DNA from: Actinomycetes bacterium
GTDB lineage: Bacteria > Actinomycetota > Acidimicrobiia > Acidimicrobiales > Palsa-688
DNA length: 6,254 bases
Reading direction: 5' to 3'
Assembly: GCA_021819345.1 (NCBI GenBank)
Contig: JAKARG010000198.1
Location: 1-6,254 of the forward strand
Position numbers and translations under genes: made by a program. Positions within the stretch are counted from its first letter, which is position 1. Every line of letters begins with the position of its first letter. The notes under the pieces were generated by a model, which was not told the DNA's origin, did no database searches, and saw only the letters and a list, made by a program, of their open reading frames with translations. Below are positions 1-5,622 of the stretch, piece after piece.

Positions 1-465
1 CTGTGGCACGACCTCCTGCTCGCCAAGTCCTTCCCGGCGGGGATCCGCCGGGTTCGCGAGCACCGTGCCCTCGGGCACCGGACCCTGCTCATCACCGGGG
101 CGCTCGACGTGGTGGTCGAGCCGCTGCGTCCCCTCTTCGACGACATCGTCTGCGCTCGCCTGGGGGAAAGGGCCGGCCGGCTCGACGGAGTGCTCCTCGC
201 CGCCCCTCCTACCGGCGAGGCTCGGGCCCTCATCATGGCCGACTACGCCGAGCAGCACGGACTGGTCCTCGAACAGGCGGTGGCCTACGCCGACTCGACC
301 AGCGACCTGCCGATGCTCGAGGCCGCCGGCCACCCAGTAGCGGTGAACCCCGAGACGCGCCTGGCCGCGCTCGCCCGCCGGCGGGGCTGGCACGTCGAGC
401 ACTGGCCCAAGGCGCCCGGAGGTCCGAGGCCACTGCTACCGATCGGCCCGCGGGTGCGCGGATGA
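1..465 (+). CDS. HAD-IB family (SerB-like) phosphatase, C-terminal part
   Basis: This is the 3' end of a gene that begins before the window; 154 residues are visible. The family removes phosphate from small molecules or lipids through an aspartyl-phosphate intermediate. Visible landmarks are HAD motif II in LLITGALD (Thr32 of the visible part), the motif III region in PTGEARAL (about 70-77) and motif IV in YADSTSDLPML (Asp98 and Asp102, the magnesium-binding acids), followed by the family's usual HPVAVNP ending. Motif I with the nucleophilic Asp lies upstream and is not seen. The usual motif III lysine appears to be Arg75, which may be a subfamily trait. The stop codon overlaps the next gene's start as ATGA, suggesting translational coupling. 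The substrate is unknown; the PlsC gene downstream hints at a phospholipid-like compound. Whether another domain precedes it, such as a short-chain reductase, cannot be told. The family call is secure. Confidence 0.88.
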   Translation: MWHDLLLAKSFPAGIRRVREHRALGHRTLLITGALDVVVEPLRPLFDDIVCARLGERAGRLDGVLLAAPPTGEARALIMADYAEQHGLVLEQAVAYADSTSDLPMLEAAGHPVAVNPETRLAALARRRGWHVEHWPKAPGGPRPLLPIGPRVRG

Positions 466-1661
466 GAGCCCTTCGCCTGGAGCGCTCGCTCCCCCGCTTC
501 GCAGCTGCGCGCCTCGCCTCGGGCTGGAACGGGCGAGCCGGGGCAGACCTCGGGCCCGTCCGTCTGGTCGAAGTCGCTGCACCCGAGCTGCCCGGTCCCG
601 GTTGGCACCGGGTCCGCCCGCACCTGGCCGGGATCTGCGGGAGCGACCTCGCGACCATTGCCGGGCGAAGCTCGCGCTGGTTCGAGCCGATCGTGAGCTT
701 CCCGTTCGTCCCCGGCCACGAGGTCGTGGGCACCGACGACACCGGCCGGCGGGTGGTCCTCCAGCCGGTCCTCGGTTGCGTGGCGCGCGGGATCGACCCG
801 CCTTGCGCAGCATGTGGCGCCGGCTCGGCCAACCACTGCGCCCATCTCGCCGCCGGCCACCTCCGGCCGGGGCTGCAGACCGGGTTCTGCGCCGACACCG
901 GAGGGGGTTGGTCCGAGGAGCTGGTCGCCCACGAGAGCCAGCTGCACGCGGTGCCGGAGGGCTGGAGCGACCAGGCTGCGGTCCTCGTGGAGCCCGTCGC
1001 TTGTGCGGTCCACGGCGCGCTGGCGGCACCCGAGTGCGATCCGGCCCTCGCCGTGGTGATCGGCGCGGGGACCCTCGGCCTCGGTGCGATCGCCGCTCTG
1101 AGCCGTTTCCGCCCCGACGTCGAGCTCGTCCTCGCAGTCGCCAAGCACCCCCACCAACGTCGCCTGGCCCTGGAGCTCGGCGCTCGGGCCGTGGTCGAGC
1201 CCGGCGAGCTGCGCCGGGCGGTCCGCCGCCGGACCGGCTCGTGGATGCTCGACAACGGCCAGCTGACCGGTGGCGCGCCGCTCGTGGTCGACTGCGCCGG
1301 CACCGCGGCGTCCCTCGCCGACGCGCTCGCCGTCACCGCCCCCGGGGGCACCCTGGTGCTGCTCGGCATGGCCGGGACGACGACCCTGGACCTCACCACC
1401 CTCTGGCAACGGGAAGTCCGCCTCCAGGGCTCCTACGCCTACGGGCCCGAGCCCCTCGCCGGAGGTCGCCACAGCTTCGAGCTGGCCTTCGAGCTCGTCG
1501 AGCACGCCGGGCTCGAACGCCTGGTGAGCGCTACCTATCCGCTCGGTCGCTACGCCGAGGCCGTGGCCCACGCCGCCGACGCCGGCCGGCGTGGAGCGGT
1601 GAAGGTGGTCTTCGACCCACGCCGCCGGCCCGGCCGACCCCGCCCAGAAGGAAGCCCCTGA
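462..1661 (+). CDS. Zinc-dependent medium-chain alcohol/polyol dehydrogenase (MDR family)
   Basis: A 399-residue cytosolic oxidoreductase, slightly longer than the usual 340-380, that should interconvert an alcohol and a carbonyl using a nicotinamide cofactor. Catalytic zinc ligands are visible: Cys59 in GICGSD, His86-Glu87 in PGHEVVG and Glu177 in VEPVACAVHG. A structural-zinc loop follows the D-x2-C-x2-C-x7-C pattern (Asp112, Cys115, Cys118, Cys126), so the first Cys is replaced by Asp. The Rossmann glycine motif is GAGTLG (201-206). At the end of the second strand the NAD-specifying acid is absent and the stretch reads AVAKHP (225-230); the basic residues suggest NADP, by inference. The ATG at 462 was chosen because it overlaps the preceding stop (ATGA) and the family sequence begins soon after; the frame stays open upstream only as a shadow of the HAD gene. 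There is no good ribosome site, which fits coupling. The Arg/Pro-rich tail (about 386-399) is probably disordered. Substrate unknown. Confidence 0.9.
   Translation: MRALRLERSLPRFAAARLASGWNGRAGADLGPVRLVEVAAPELPGPGWHRVRPHLAGICGSDLATIAGRSSRWFEPIVSFPFVPGHEVVGTDDTGRRVVLQPVLGCVARGIDPPCAACGAGSANHCAHLAAGHLRPGLQTGFCADTGGGWSEELVAHESQLHAVPEGWSDQAAVLVEPVACAVHGALAAPECDPALAVVIGAGTLGLGAIAALSRFRPDVELVLAVAKHPHQRRLALELGARAVVEPGELRRAVRRRTGSWMLDNGQLTGGAPLVVDCAGTAASLADALAVTAPGGTLVLLGMAGTTTLDLTTLWQREVRLQGSYAYGPEPLAGGRHSFELAFELVEHAGLERLVSATYPLGRYAEAVAHAADAGRRGAVKVVFDPRRRPGRPRPEGSP
1646..1654 (+). promoter_or_regulatory. Ribosome binding site of the LarA-like gene
   Basis: AGAAGGAAG lies within the last codons of the dehydrogenase gene, with its AAGGA core 8 bases before the ATG at 1661. 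It fixes that start, which shares one base with the dehydrogenase stop (TGATG). It is the clearest Shine-Dalgarno sequence at the three overlapping junctions. Confidence 0.7.
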
Positions 1662-3250
1662 TGCCCCGACCCGGATTCGTGCTCGACGTCGACCGCTCGA
1701 CCCCGCCGATCCTCACCTGGCACGGCGACGGGTTCCGGCTGCTGCGCCTCCCGGCCGACCGCTCGCGGGTGATCTACGCCCCCGAGCCCGAACCGGGGCT
1801 CGGCGACCCCGACGAAGAGATCCGCCGCGCCCTGCTCGAGCCGCTCGGCGACAGCGCGCCGCTGCCGGCCCTCCTGCGCTCCGGGATGCGCCTCACCATC
1901 GCCTTCGACGACATCTCGCTGCCACTCCCCCCCATGCGCCGGCCGGACAACCGCCAACGGGTGGTCGAAGCGGTCCTCGACGCCGCCGCCGCCGCCGGGG
2001 TCGACGACGTCGTGCTCATCGCCGCCCTCGCCCTGCACCGACGGATGACCGAGGCCGAGCTCCGCCACGCTCTCGGAGACCGGGTCTACGACGCCTTCGC
2101 CCCCCACGGCAGGCTCCTCCAGCACGACGCCGAGGACCCCGACGGGTTGGTCCACCTCGGCCAGACGGACCTCGGCGAGGACGTCGAGATCAACCGCCGG
2201 GCGGCGGAGTCGGACCTGATCGTGTACGTGAACATCAACCTCGTGTCGATGGACGGAGGGCACAAGAGCGTCGCCACCGGCCTGTCGAGCTACCGCAGCC
2301 TCCGCCACCACCACAACGTCCGCACGATGCGCCACTCGCGCTCGTTCATGGACCAGCACCGCTCCGAGCTCCACTCCTCCAACTGGCGAATGGGGCGATT
2401 GATAGCGGCATCGGGGGTGAAGGTCTTCCAGATCGAGACCACCCTCAACAACGACGCCTTCCCGCCCGGGCTCGGGTTCCTACAGAAGCGGGAGTGGGAA
2501 TGGACCGCCCGTGACCGGGCGGCGTACCTGGCGACGGTCGGAGCGATCAGGGCCGGGTCGGACCGCATCAACCGCTCCGTGTTCCAAGCCGTCAAGGCGC
2601 CCTACGCGATGACCGGGGTCGTCGCCGGCGAGGTGGAGGCGGTGCATGCGGCCACCACTGCGACCGTCTACCGACAGCAGCTGGTCCACGTCGAGGGCCA
2701 GACCGACGTCGCCCTGTTCGGGCTGCCCCACGTGAGCCCCTACAACGTCAACTCGATCATGAACCCGATCCTCGTCATGTGCATGGGCCTCGGCTACCTG
2801 TTCAACCTCTATCGGGGCCGCCCGATAGTGCGCGAGGGTGGGGTCGCGATCCTGAGCCATCCGACCCCCTGGGCGTTCCACCCCGTGCACCACCCGAGCT
2901 ACATCGACTTCTTCGAAGAGGTTCTCGCCGAGACCACCGATCCGATCGAGATCGAGAAGAACTACGAGGAGCGCTTCGCAACCGACGAGTGGTACCGCCA
3001 CCTGTACCGCACGGGCCACGCCTACCACGGGGTCCACCCGTTCTACATGTGGTACTGGGGGGCGCACGCTCTCGAGCACCTCGGCCGGGTGATCGTCGTC
3101 GGAGGCGACCCCGCGGCTGTCCGCCGGCTCGGGTTCTCGCCGGCGACCACCCTCGACGACGCCCTCGAGATCGCGTCCGACGTGGTCGGCCGCCACCCGA
3201 GCATCAGCCACTTCCACTGCCCCCCGATCATGATGGCCGACGTCACGTGA
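1661..3250 (+). CDS. LarA-like (lactate racemase domain, DUF2088) protein, divergent
   Basis: A 529-residue protein, about 100 longer than typical LarA (about 425). LarA racemises lactate with a nickel-pincer nucleotide cofactor bound to a lysine; relatives act on other 2-hydroxy acids. Hand alignment to Lactiplantibacillus plantarum LarA gives: DDISLPLPP (83-91) at the DxTRPxP motif, ALALHRR at His108 (His126 here), SMDGGHKSVATG at the cofactor lysine 184 (Lys202 here), and His218 sixteen residues later, matching nickel ligand His200. LarA's Arg75, His174, Gln295 and Lys298 appear as Leu87, Ile192, Met367 and Ile370. The C-terminal LarA domain is recognisable around SPYNVNS (359-365) and REGGVAILSHP. 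A tail rich in His and aromatic residues follows (about 400-475). There is no signal peptide. The cofactor is probably kept while substrate and reaction differ. No larB, larC or larE genes are in the window. Membership of the superfamily is firm; the function is unknown. Confidence 0.82.
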   Translation: MPRPGFVLDVDRSTPPILTWHGDGFRLLRLPADRSRVIYAPEPEPGLGDPDEEIRRALLEPLGDSAPLPALLRSGMRLTIAFDDISLPLPPMRRPDNRQRVVEAVLDAAAAAGVDDVVLIAALALHRRMTEAELRHALGDRVYDAFAPHGRLLQHDAEDPDGLVHLGQTDLGEDVEINRRAAESDLIVYVNINLVSMDGGHKSVATGLSSYRSLRHHHNVRTMRHSRSFMDQHRSELHSSNWRMGRLIAASGVKVFQIETTLNNDAFPPGLGFLQKREWEWTARDRAAYLATVGAIRAGSDRINRSVFQAVKAPYAMTGVVAGEVEAVHAATTATVYRQQLVHVEGQTDVALFGLPHVSPYNVNSIMNPILVMCMGLGYLFNLYRGRPIVREGGVAILSHPTPWAFHPVHHPSYIDFFEEVLAETTDPIEIEKNYEERFATDEWYRHLYRTGHAYHGVHPFYMWYWGAHALEHLGRVIVVGGDPAAVRRLGFSPATTLDDALEIASDVVGRHPSISHFHCPPIMMADVT

Positions 3251-4377
3251 GAGCGCGCCTACCTACGCCGGCGGAGCGGTCGGGCTCGGCGGCGCCCCGC
3301 CGCCGGCTGCCGGTCACCCCGGCCGGAACCGGGTCCCGCCTGCCGGTCACCCCCGCCGGCCTGCGATCGTGGCTGTCCCTCCCCTCGGGTTTCCCCTTCG
3401 TGGCGCCCACCCGCCCCACGACGCTGCCGGTACCCCCGGCCGAGAGCTCGCTCGGAGTCCACTACGACACCTCCTGGGCCCGCCGCTACCCTGCTCGCCT
3501 CGCCAGGGCGACGCTCACCGAGCTGGTGGCCAGACCGGCCGTGGCCGCCCTCACCTCCCCGCGTGTCGAGGGCCTGGACCGCGTCGCCCACCTCCAGGGC
3601 CCGGTCATCTTCGCCGCCAACCACTCGAGCCACGTCGACACCCCGCTCGTGGTCAGCGTCCTGCCGGAGCGCTGGCGCCACCAACTGGTCGTGGCATCTG
3701 CCGCGGACTACTTCTTCGACTCACACCTGAAGGCCGCCGGCTTCGCCCTCTTGCTGAACGCGGTGCCGATCGAGCGCCACCGGGTCGACCGGGGGTCGGC
3801 GCGACGCCTGACCGAGCTCATCGAAGGGGGCTGGAGCCTGCTCATCTACCCCGAGGGAGGTCGCAGTCCCGACGGCTGGGGCCAGCCGCACCAGCGGGGA
3901 CCGGCCTGGCTCGCCGAGCGCACCGGACGCCCCGTCGTCCCGCTCCACCTGGCCGGCACCCGCCGGATCCTGCCCCGCCACTCCTTCCTCCCCCGGCCGG
4001 GTCGCAGCGAGGTCCACTTCGGCCGACCGCTCTGGCCGGGAGCAGGTGGGGCCAGGGAGCTGGCCGTGCGCATCGAGGCGGCGATCGCCGCCCTGGCAGA
4101 TGAGCAGGCCACCGACTGGTGGAGCGCAACTCGGCGTGCGGCCACAGGGACCACGCCCCCCCTCACCGGACCGGGTGGCGCCGGGGAGTGGAGGAGGGCC
4201 TGGGCGCTCGGCCCGACTGCGAGCGGCGCGGGGCGCTGGCGGGCTCCCGACGTGGCCCGCCGGAGCTCGCGCGCCTGGCCGGGCGCAGACGTGGCCCGCC
4301 GCGACGAGCGCGCGTGGCCGGGCGCCGACGTGGCCCGCCGCGACGAGCGCGCCGCCGACCGCCCGTCTCCCTCCTGA
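3247..4377 (+). CDS. PlsC-type lysophospholipid / 1-acyl-glycerol-3-phosphate acyltransferase
   Basis: A 376-residue protein with a PlsC acyltransferase core at about residues 70-290. The family moves a fatty acyl group from acyl-CoA or acyl-ACP to a lysophosphatidate-like acceptor at the inner membrane face. Motif I is NHSSHVD (His126 and Asp131, the HX4D catalytic pair). The motif II region is NAVPIERHR (171-179), motif III is YPEGGRS (201-207) and motif IV is VVPLHLAG (230-237). No strong membrane helix is seen. The first 65 or so residues are Pro/Arg/Thr-rich with a doubled LPVTPAG. The last 80 or so are Ala/Arg-rich and end in a 13-residue tandem repeat. The GTG at 3247 was chosen because it overlaps the preceding stop (GTGA); it has no clear ribosome site, and a later GTG such as 3400 (codon 52) would still keep the whole domain. 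The acceptor is unknown, and the neighbours argue that it may not be ordinary lysophosphatidate. Confidence 0.87.
   Translation: MRARLPTPAERSGSAAPRRRLPVTPAGTGSRLPVTPAGLRSWLSLPSGFPFVAPTRPTTLPVPPAESSLGVHYDTSWARRYPARLARATLTELVARPAVAALTSPRVEGLDRVAHLQGPVIFAANHSSHVDTPLVVSVLPERWRHQLVVASAADYFFDSHLKAAGFALLLNAVPIERHRVDRGSARRLTELIEGGWSLLIYPEGGRSPDGWGQPHQRGPAWLAERTGRPVVPLHLAGTRRILPRHSFLPRPGRSEVHFGRPLWPGAGGARELAVRIEAAIAALADEQATDWWSATRRAATGTTPPLTGPGGAGEWRRAWALGPTASGAGRWRAPDVARRSSRAWPGADVARRDERAWPGADVARRDERAADRPSPS
3307..3372 (+). repeat. Two-copy 33-bp repeat in the 5' end of the acyltransferase gene
   Basis: CTGCCGGTCAC recurs 33 bases apart (3307 and 3340), giving LPVTPAGTGSR then LPVTPAGLRSW at residues 21-42. 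The copies match well only in their first 20 or so bases. The repeat is in frame and lies in the probably disordered N-terminal extension before the catalytic domain. Confidence 0.7.
4249..4365 (+). repeat. 39-bp (13-residue) tandem repeat at the 3' end of the acyltransferase gene
   Basis: Copies start at 4249, 4288 and 4327. Each opens with GACGTGGCCCGCCG. The encoded units are DVARRSSRAWPGA, DVARRDERAWPGA and DVARRDERAADRP (residues 335-373). The second and third copies are identical for their first 26 bases, after which the third diverges. The repeat is in frame and basic, close to the C-terminus and well beyond the PlsC core. Recent duplication by slippage is the simplest explanation; a nucleic acid, membrane or partner contact is possible but unproven. 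Confidence 0.85.
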
Positions 4378-4382
4378 GGGGA
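4376..4382 (+). promoter_or_regulatory. Ribosome binding site of the LysR gene, overlapping the acyltransferase stop
   Basis: GAGGGGA begins inside the TGA stop of the acyltransferase (4375-4377), with its GAGG core 8 bases before the ATG at 4388. This supports that start and suggests that terminating ribosomes can re-initiate on the regulator gene. Confidence 0.65.
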
Positions 4383-4387
4383 TCGAG

Positions 4388-5299
4388 ATGGACCTCCGCC
4401 AGCTCCAGGCACTGGTCGCCATCGCGGACACCGGGAGCTTCTCGGCAGCCGCAGGAAAGCTCCACACCGTCCAGTCCAACGTGTCGAGCCACGTAGCGCA
4501 CCTCGAGCGGGAGCTCGGTGCCCAACTGGTCGACCGGCAGTCGGGAGGGCTCACCGAAGAAGGGCTTGCCGTCGTGGACCGGGCCCGGCGCGTAGGAGAC
4601 GAGCTCGAGGCCATCGTCGCCGACCTCGCCTCCATGCGTGCCGATGTGGTCGGCACCGTCAGGCTCGGCGTGATCGGCACCACCGCGCGCTGGCTCACCC
4701 CCCCGCTGCTCGAGGCGTTGGCCGGGGCCCACCCACAGGTGCGGGTGGTGGTAGGTGAAGGCACGTCGGCGATGCTCGAGCCCCAGGTCGCGTCGGGGGC
4801 GCTCGAGATCGCCGTGGTGAACCTCCCCCAGCCCCTACCCGAGCTGACCGAGATACCCCTATTCGACGAGGACCTCCTCCTCGTGGTGCCCCCCGGGCAC
4901 TCCCTCTCCGAGCGCAGCGAGGTCGACATGTCCGACCTCGACGGCCTGGAGCTGCTCCTACCCGCCGCCGGCACCACCTACCGCCAGGAGCTCGACGAGG
5001 CCGCAGCCCGCGCAGGGGTGCAGCTGGTGGGGCGGGCCGAGATCGACGGGCTCCGGCTGACCGCCTCGCTCACCGCCAGAGGCTTCGGGCCGTCGATCCT
5101 GCCGGCCACGACGGCCGCCGAGGGTCTCGACGGCTTCATCCGCATTGCGGTGAGCGGCCTACCCCGCCGGCGGGTCGGCGCGGTGGTCCGCCGGCGTGGC
5201 CGGCCGAGCGCCGCGGCTCGCGCCTCGCTCGAGGTCCTGGTCGACCTGGTCGCACGCCGCACGGGCCGCCAGTACGGCATCCACCCGCCGGCGAGCTGA
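4388..5299 (+). CDS. LysR-family transcriptional regulator
   Basis: A 303-residue protein, the standard length for the family, which binds DNA as a tetramer and switches target genes in response to a small-molecule ligand. The N-terminal winged helix-turn-helix spans about residues 1-60: MDLRQLQALVAIADTGSFSA, then KLHTVQSNVSSHVAHLERELG, where the family's usual S/T-Q-S/P-x-(V/L)S recognition helix reads TVQSNVSSHV. A linker helix (61-88) leads to the two-lobed ligand-binding domain starting at VRLGVIGT (91-98) and running to about 290. The ATG was chosen from the Shine-Dalgarno site and the exact family N-terminus. It is the last gene of the run, 10 bases after the acyltransferase, rather than divergent from its targets as many LysR genes are, so it is probably co-transcribed with the genes it may control. 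No LysR T-N11-A site can be assigned, because the operon's promoter region is outside the window. Inducer unknown. Confidence 0.93.
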   Translation: MDLRQLQALVAIADTGSFSAAAGKLHTVQSNVSSHVAHLERELGAQLVDRQSGGLTEEGLAVVDRARRVGDELEAIVADLASMRADVVGTVRLGVIGTTARWLTPPLLEALAGAHPQVRVVVGEGTSAMLEPQVASGALEIAVVNLPQPLPELTEIPLFDEDLLLVVPPGHSLSERSEVDMSDLDGLELLLPAAGTTYRQELDEAAARAGVQLVGRAEIDGLRLTASLTARGFGPSILPATTAAEGLDGFIRIAVSGLPRRRVGAVVRRRGRPSAAARASLEVLVDLVARRTGRQYGIHPPAS

Positions 5300-5303
5300 C
5301 GGC

Positions 5304-5322
5304 GCCCGGCGGACCACCGGGC
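5304..5322 (+). terminator. Possible hairpin terminator after LysR
   Basis: GCCCGG (5304-5309) pairs with CCGGGC (5317-5322) around a 7-base loop, beginning 5 bases after the LysR stop. No T tract follows, so it is not a classical intrinsic terminator, though such hairpins are common at gene ends in GC-rich actinobacteria. The stem is short, and chance is a real alternative at this GC content. Confidence 0.35.
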
Positions 5323-5375
5323 TGCGAGCGGGCTCCCGCAGGAGGCGCGCCGGCGGACCCGCGGTCCCGCACGTC

Positions 5376-5424
5376 CCGCAGCAGAACTGGGTCCCGCGGC
5401 AGCCCGCAGAAGAACTGGGTCCCG
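5376..5424 (+). repeat. Pair of 21-base direct repeats, 28-base period
   Basis: The stretches at 5376-5396 and 5404-5424 agree at 20 of 21 positions, both ending in AGAACTGGGTCCCG, and are separated by 7 bases. The second copy runs into the left arm of the palindrome at 5414-5459. Confidence 0.8.
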
Positions 5425-5459
5425 TAGAGGACCAAATGTGGTCCCCTAGCGGACCCAGT
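5414..5459. repeat. Long imperfect palindrome (21-base arms, 4-base loop)
   Basis: The arms 5414-5434 and 5439-5459 pair at 18 of 21 positions: 9 outer pairs (ACTGGGTCC with GGACCCAGT), a 2x2 internal mismatch, 3 pairs, one mismatch, then 6 inner pairs (GGACCA with TGGTCC) around an AATG loop. As RNA this is a strong hairpin on either strand and could stop transcription in both directions. No T tract follows. It could equally be a protein-binding palindrome. Confidence 0.75.
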
Positions 5460-5539
5460 CCGCTGGCCGGACCCAGTCCGCTGGCCGGACCCAGTCCGCT
5501 GGCCGGACCCAGTCCGCTGGCCGGAACCGGTCCGCTACC
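5450..5539 (+). repeat. 18-base tandem repeat array, four perfect copies plus one degenerate
   Basis: The unit CGGACCCAGTCCGCTGGC occurs perfectly at 5450-5467, 5468-5485, 5486-5503 and 5504-5521. A decayed fifth copy, CGGAACCGGTCCGCTACC, sits at 5522-5539. Each unit contains small inverted repeats (CGGAC-CCA-GTCCG and CCAG-TCCG-CTGG); at the first unit the former extends to AGCGGAC/GTCCGCT (5448-5464). Because 18 is a multiple of three, all six frames stay open and give spurious hexapeptide repeats. Copies are contiguous without spacers, so it is not a CRISPR array. Its first copy overlaps the right arm of the palindrome. Confidence 0.95.
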
Positions 5540-5598
5540 GAGGCGAGCCGTCCTGATCGAGTGGGTCCGGCCCCGGGCGGAACCCGCTCGCTCGGCCA

Positions 5599-5622
5599 GG
5601 CCCGAGCCCGCCCGCTCGGGCC
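5599..5622 (-). terminator. Hairpin just downstream of acnA, likely terminator
   Basis: GGCCCGAGC (5599-5607) is perfectly complementary to GCTCGGGCC (5614-5622), giving 9 pairs around a 6-base loop (CCGCCC). It lies 4 bases past the acnA stop on the minus strand, where a terminator is expected. No T run follows, so it would be a U-less actinobacterial-type terminator or an mRNA-end stabiliser. It could serve the plus-strand operon as well. Confidence 0.55.

Noticed and set aside
3..461. Upstream extension of the dehydrogenase frame as a longer N-terminal domain
   Set aside because: This stretch is the HAD gene read in another frame. The HAD reading shows family motifs, while this one is Arg/Pro low complexity.
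233..1571. Long minus-strand frames opposite the dehydrogenase gene
   Set aside because: Arg/Gly/Pro/Ala-rich translations without domains, antisense to a gene with clear zinc-site and Rossmann motifs; typical shadows in high-GC DNA.
602..1660. Upstream extension of the LarA-like frame to give an 882-residue protein
   Set aside because: It overlaps the dehydrogenase in a low-complexity frame. The ATG at 1661 has a good ribosome site and is followed by LarA-like sequence.
1981..1998. GCC triplet run as a regulatory or unstable repeat
   Set aside because: It encodes an alanine run within a LarA-like helix and is ordinary for GC-rich coding sequence.
3721..4977. Minus-strand frame of 418 codons opposite the acyltransferase and LysR genes
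   Set aside because: It spans two genes with clear family motifs on the plus strand, and its own translation is Ser/Arg/Pro-rich with no domain.
5450..5539. Possible CRISPR array
   Set aside because: The 18-base units are contiguous with no unique spacers, and no cas genes are present.
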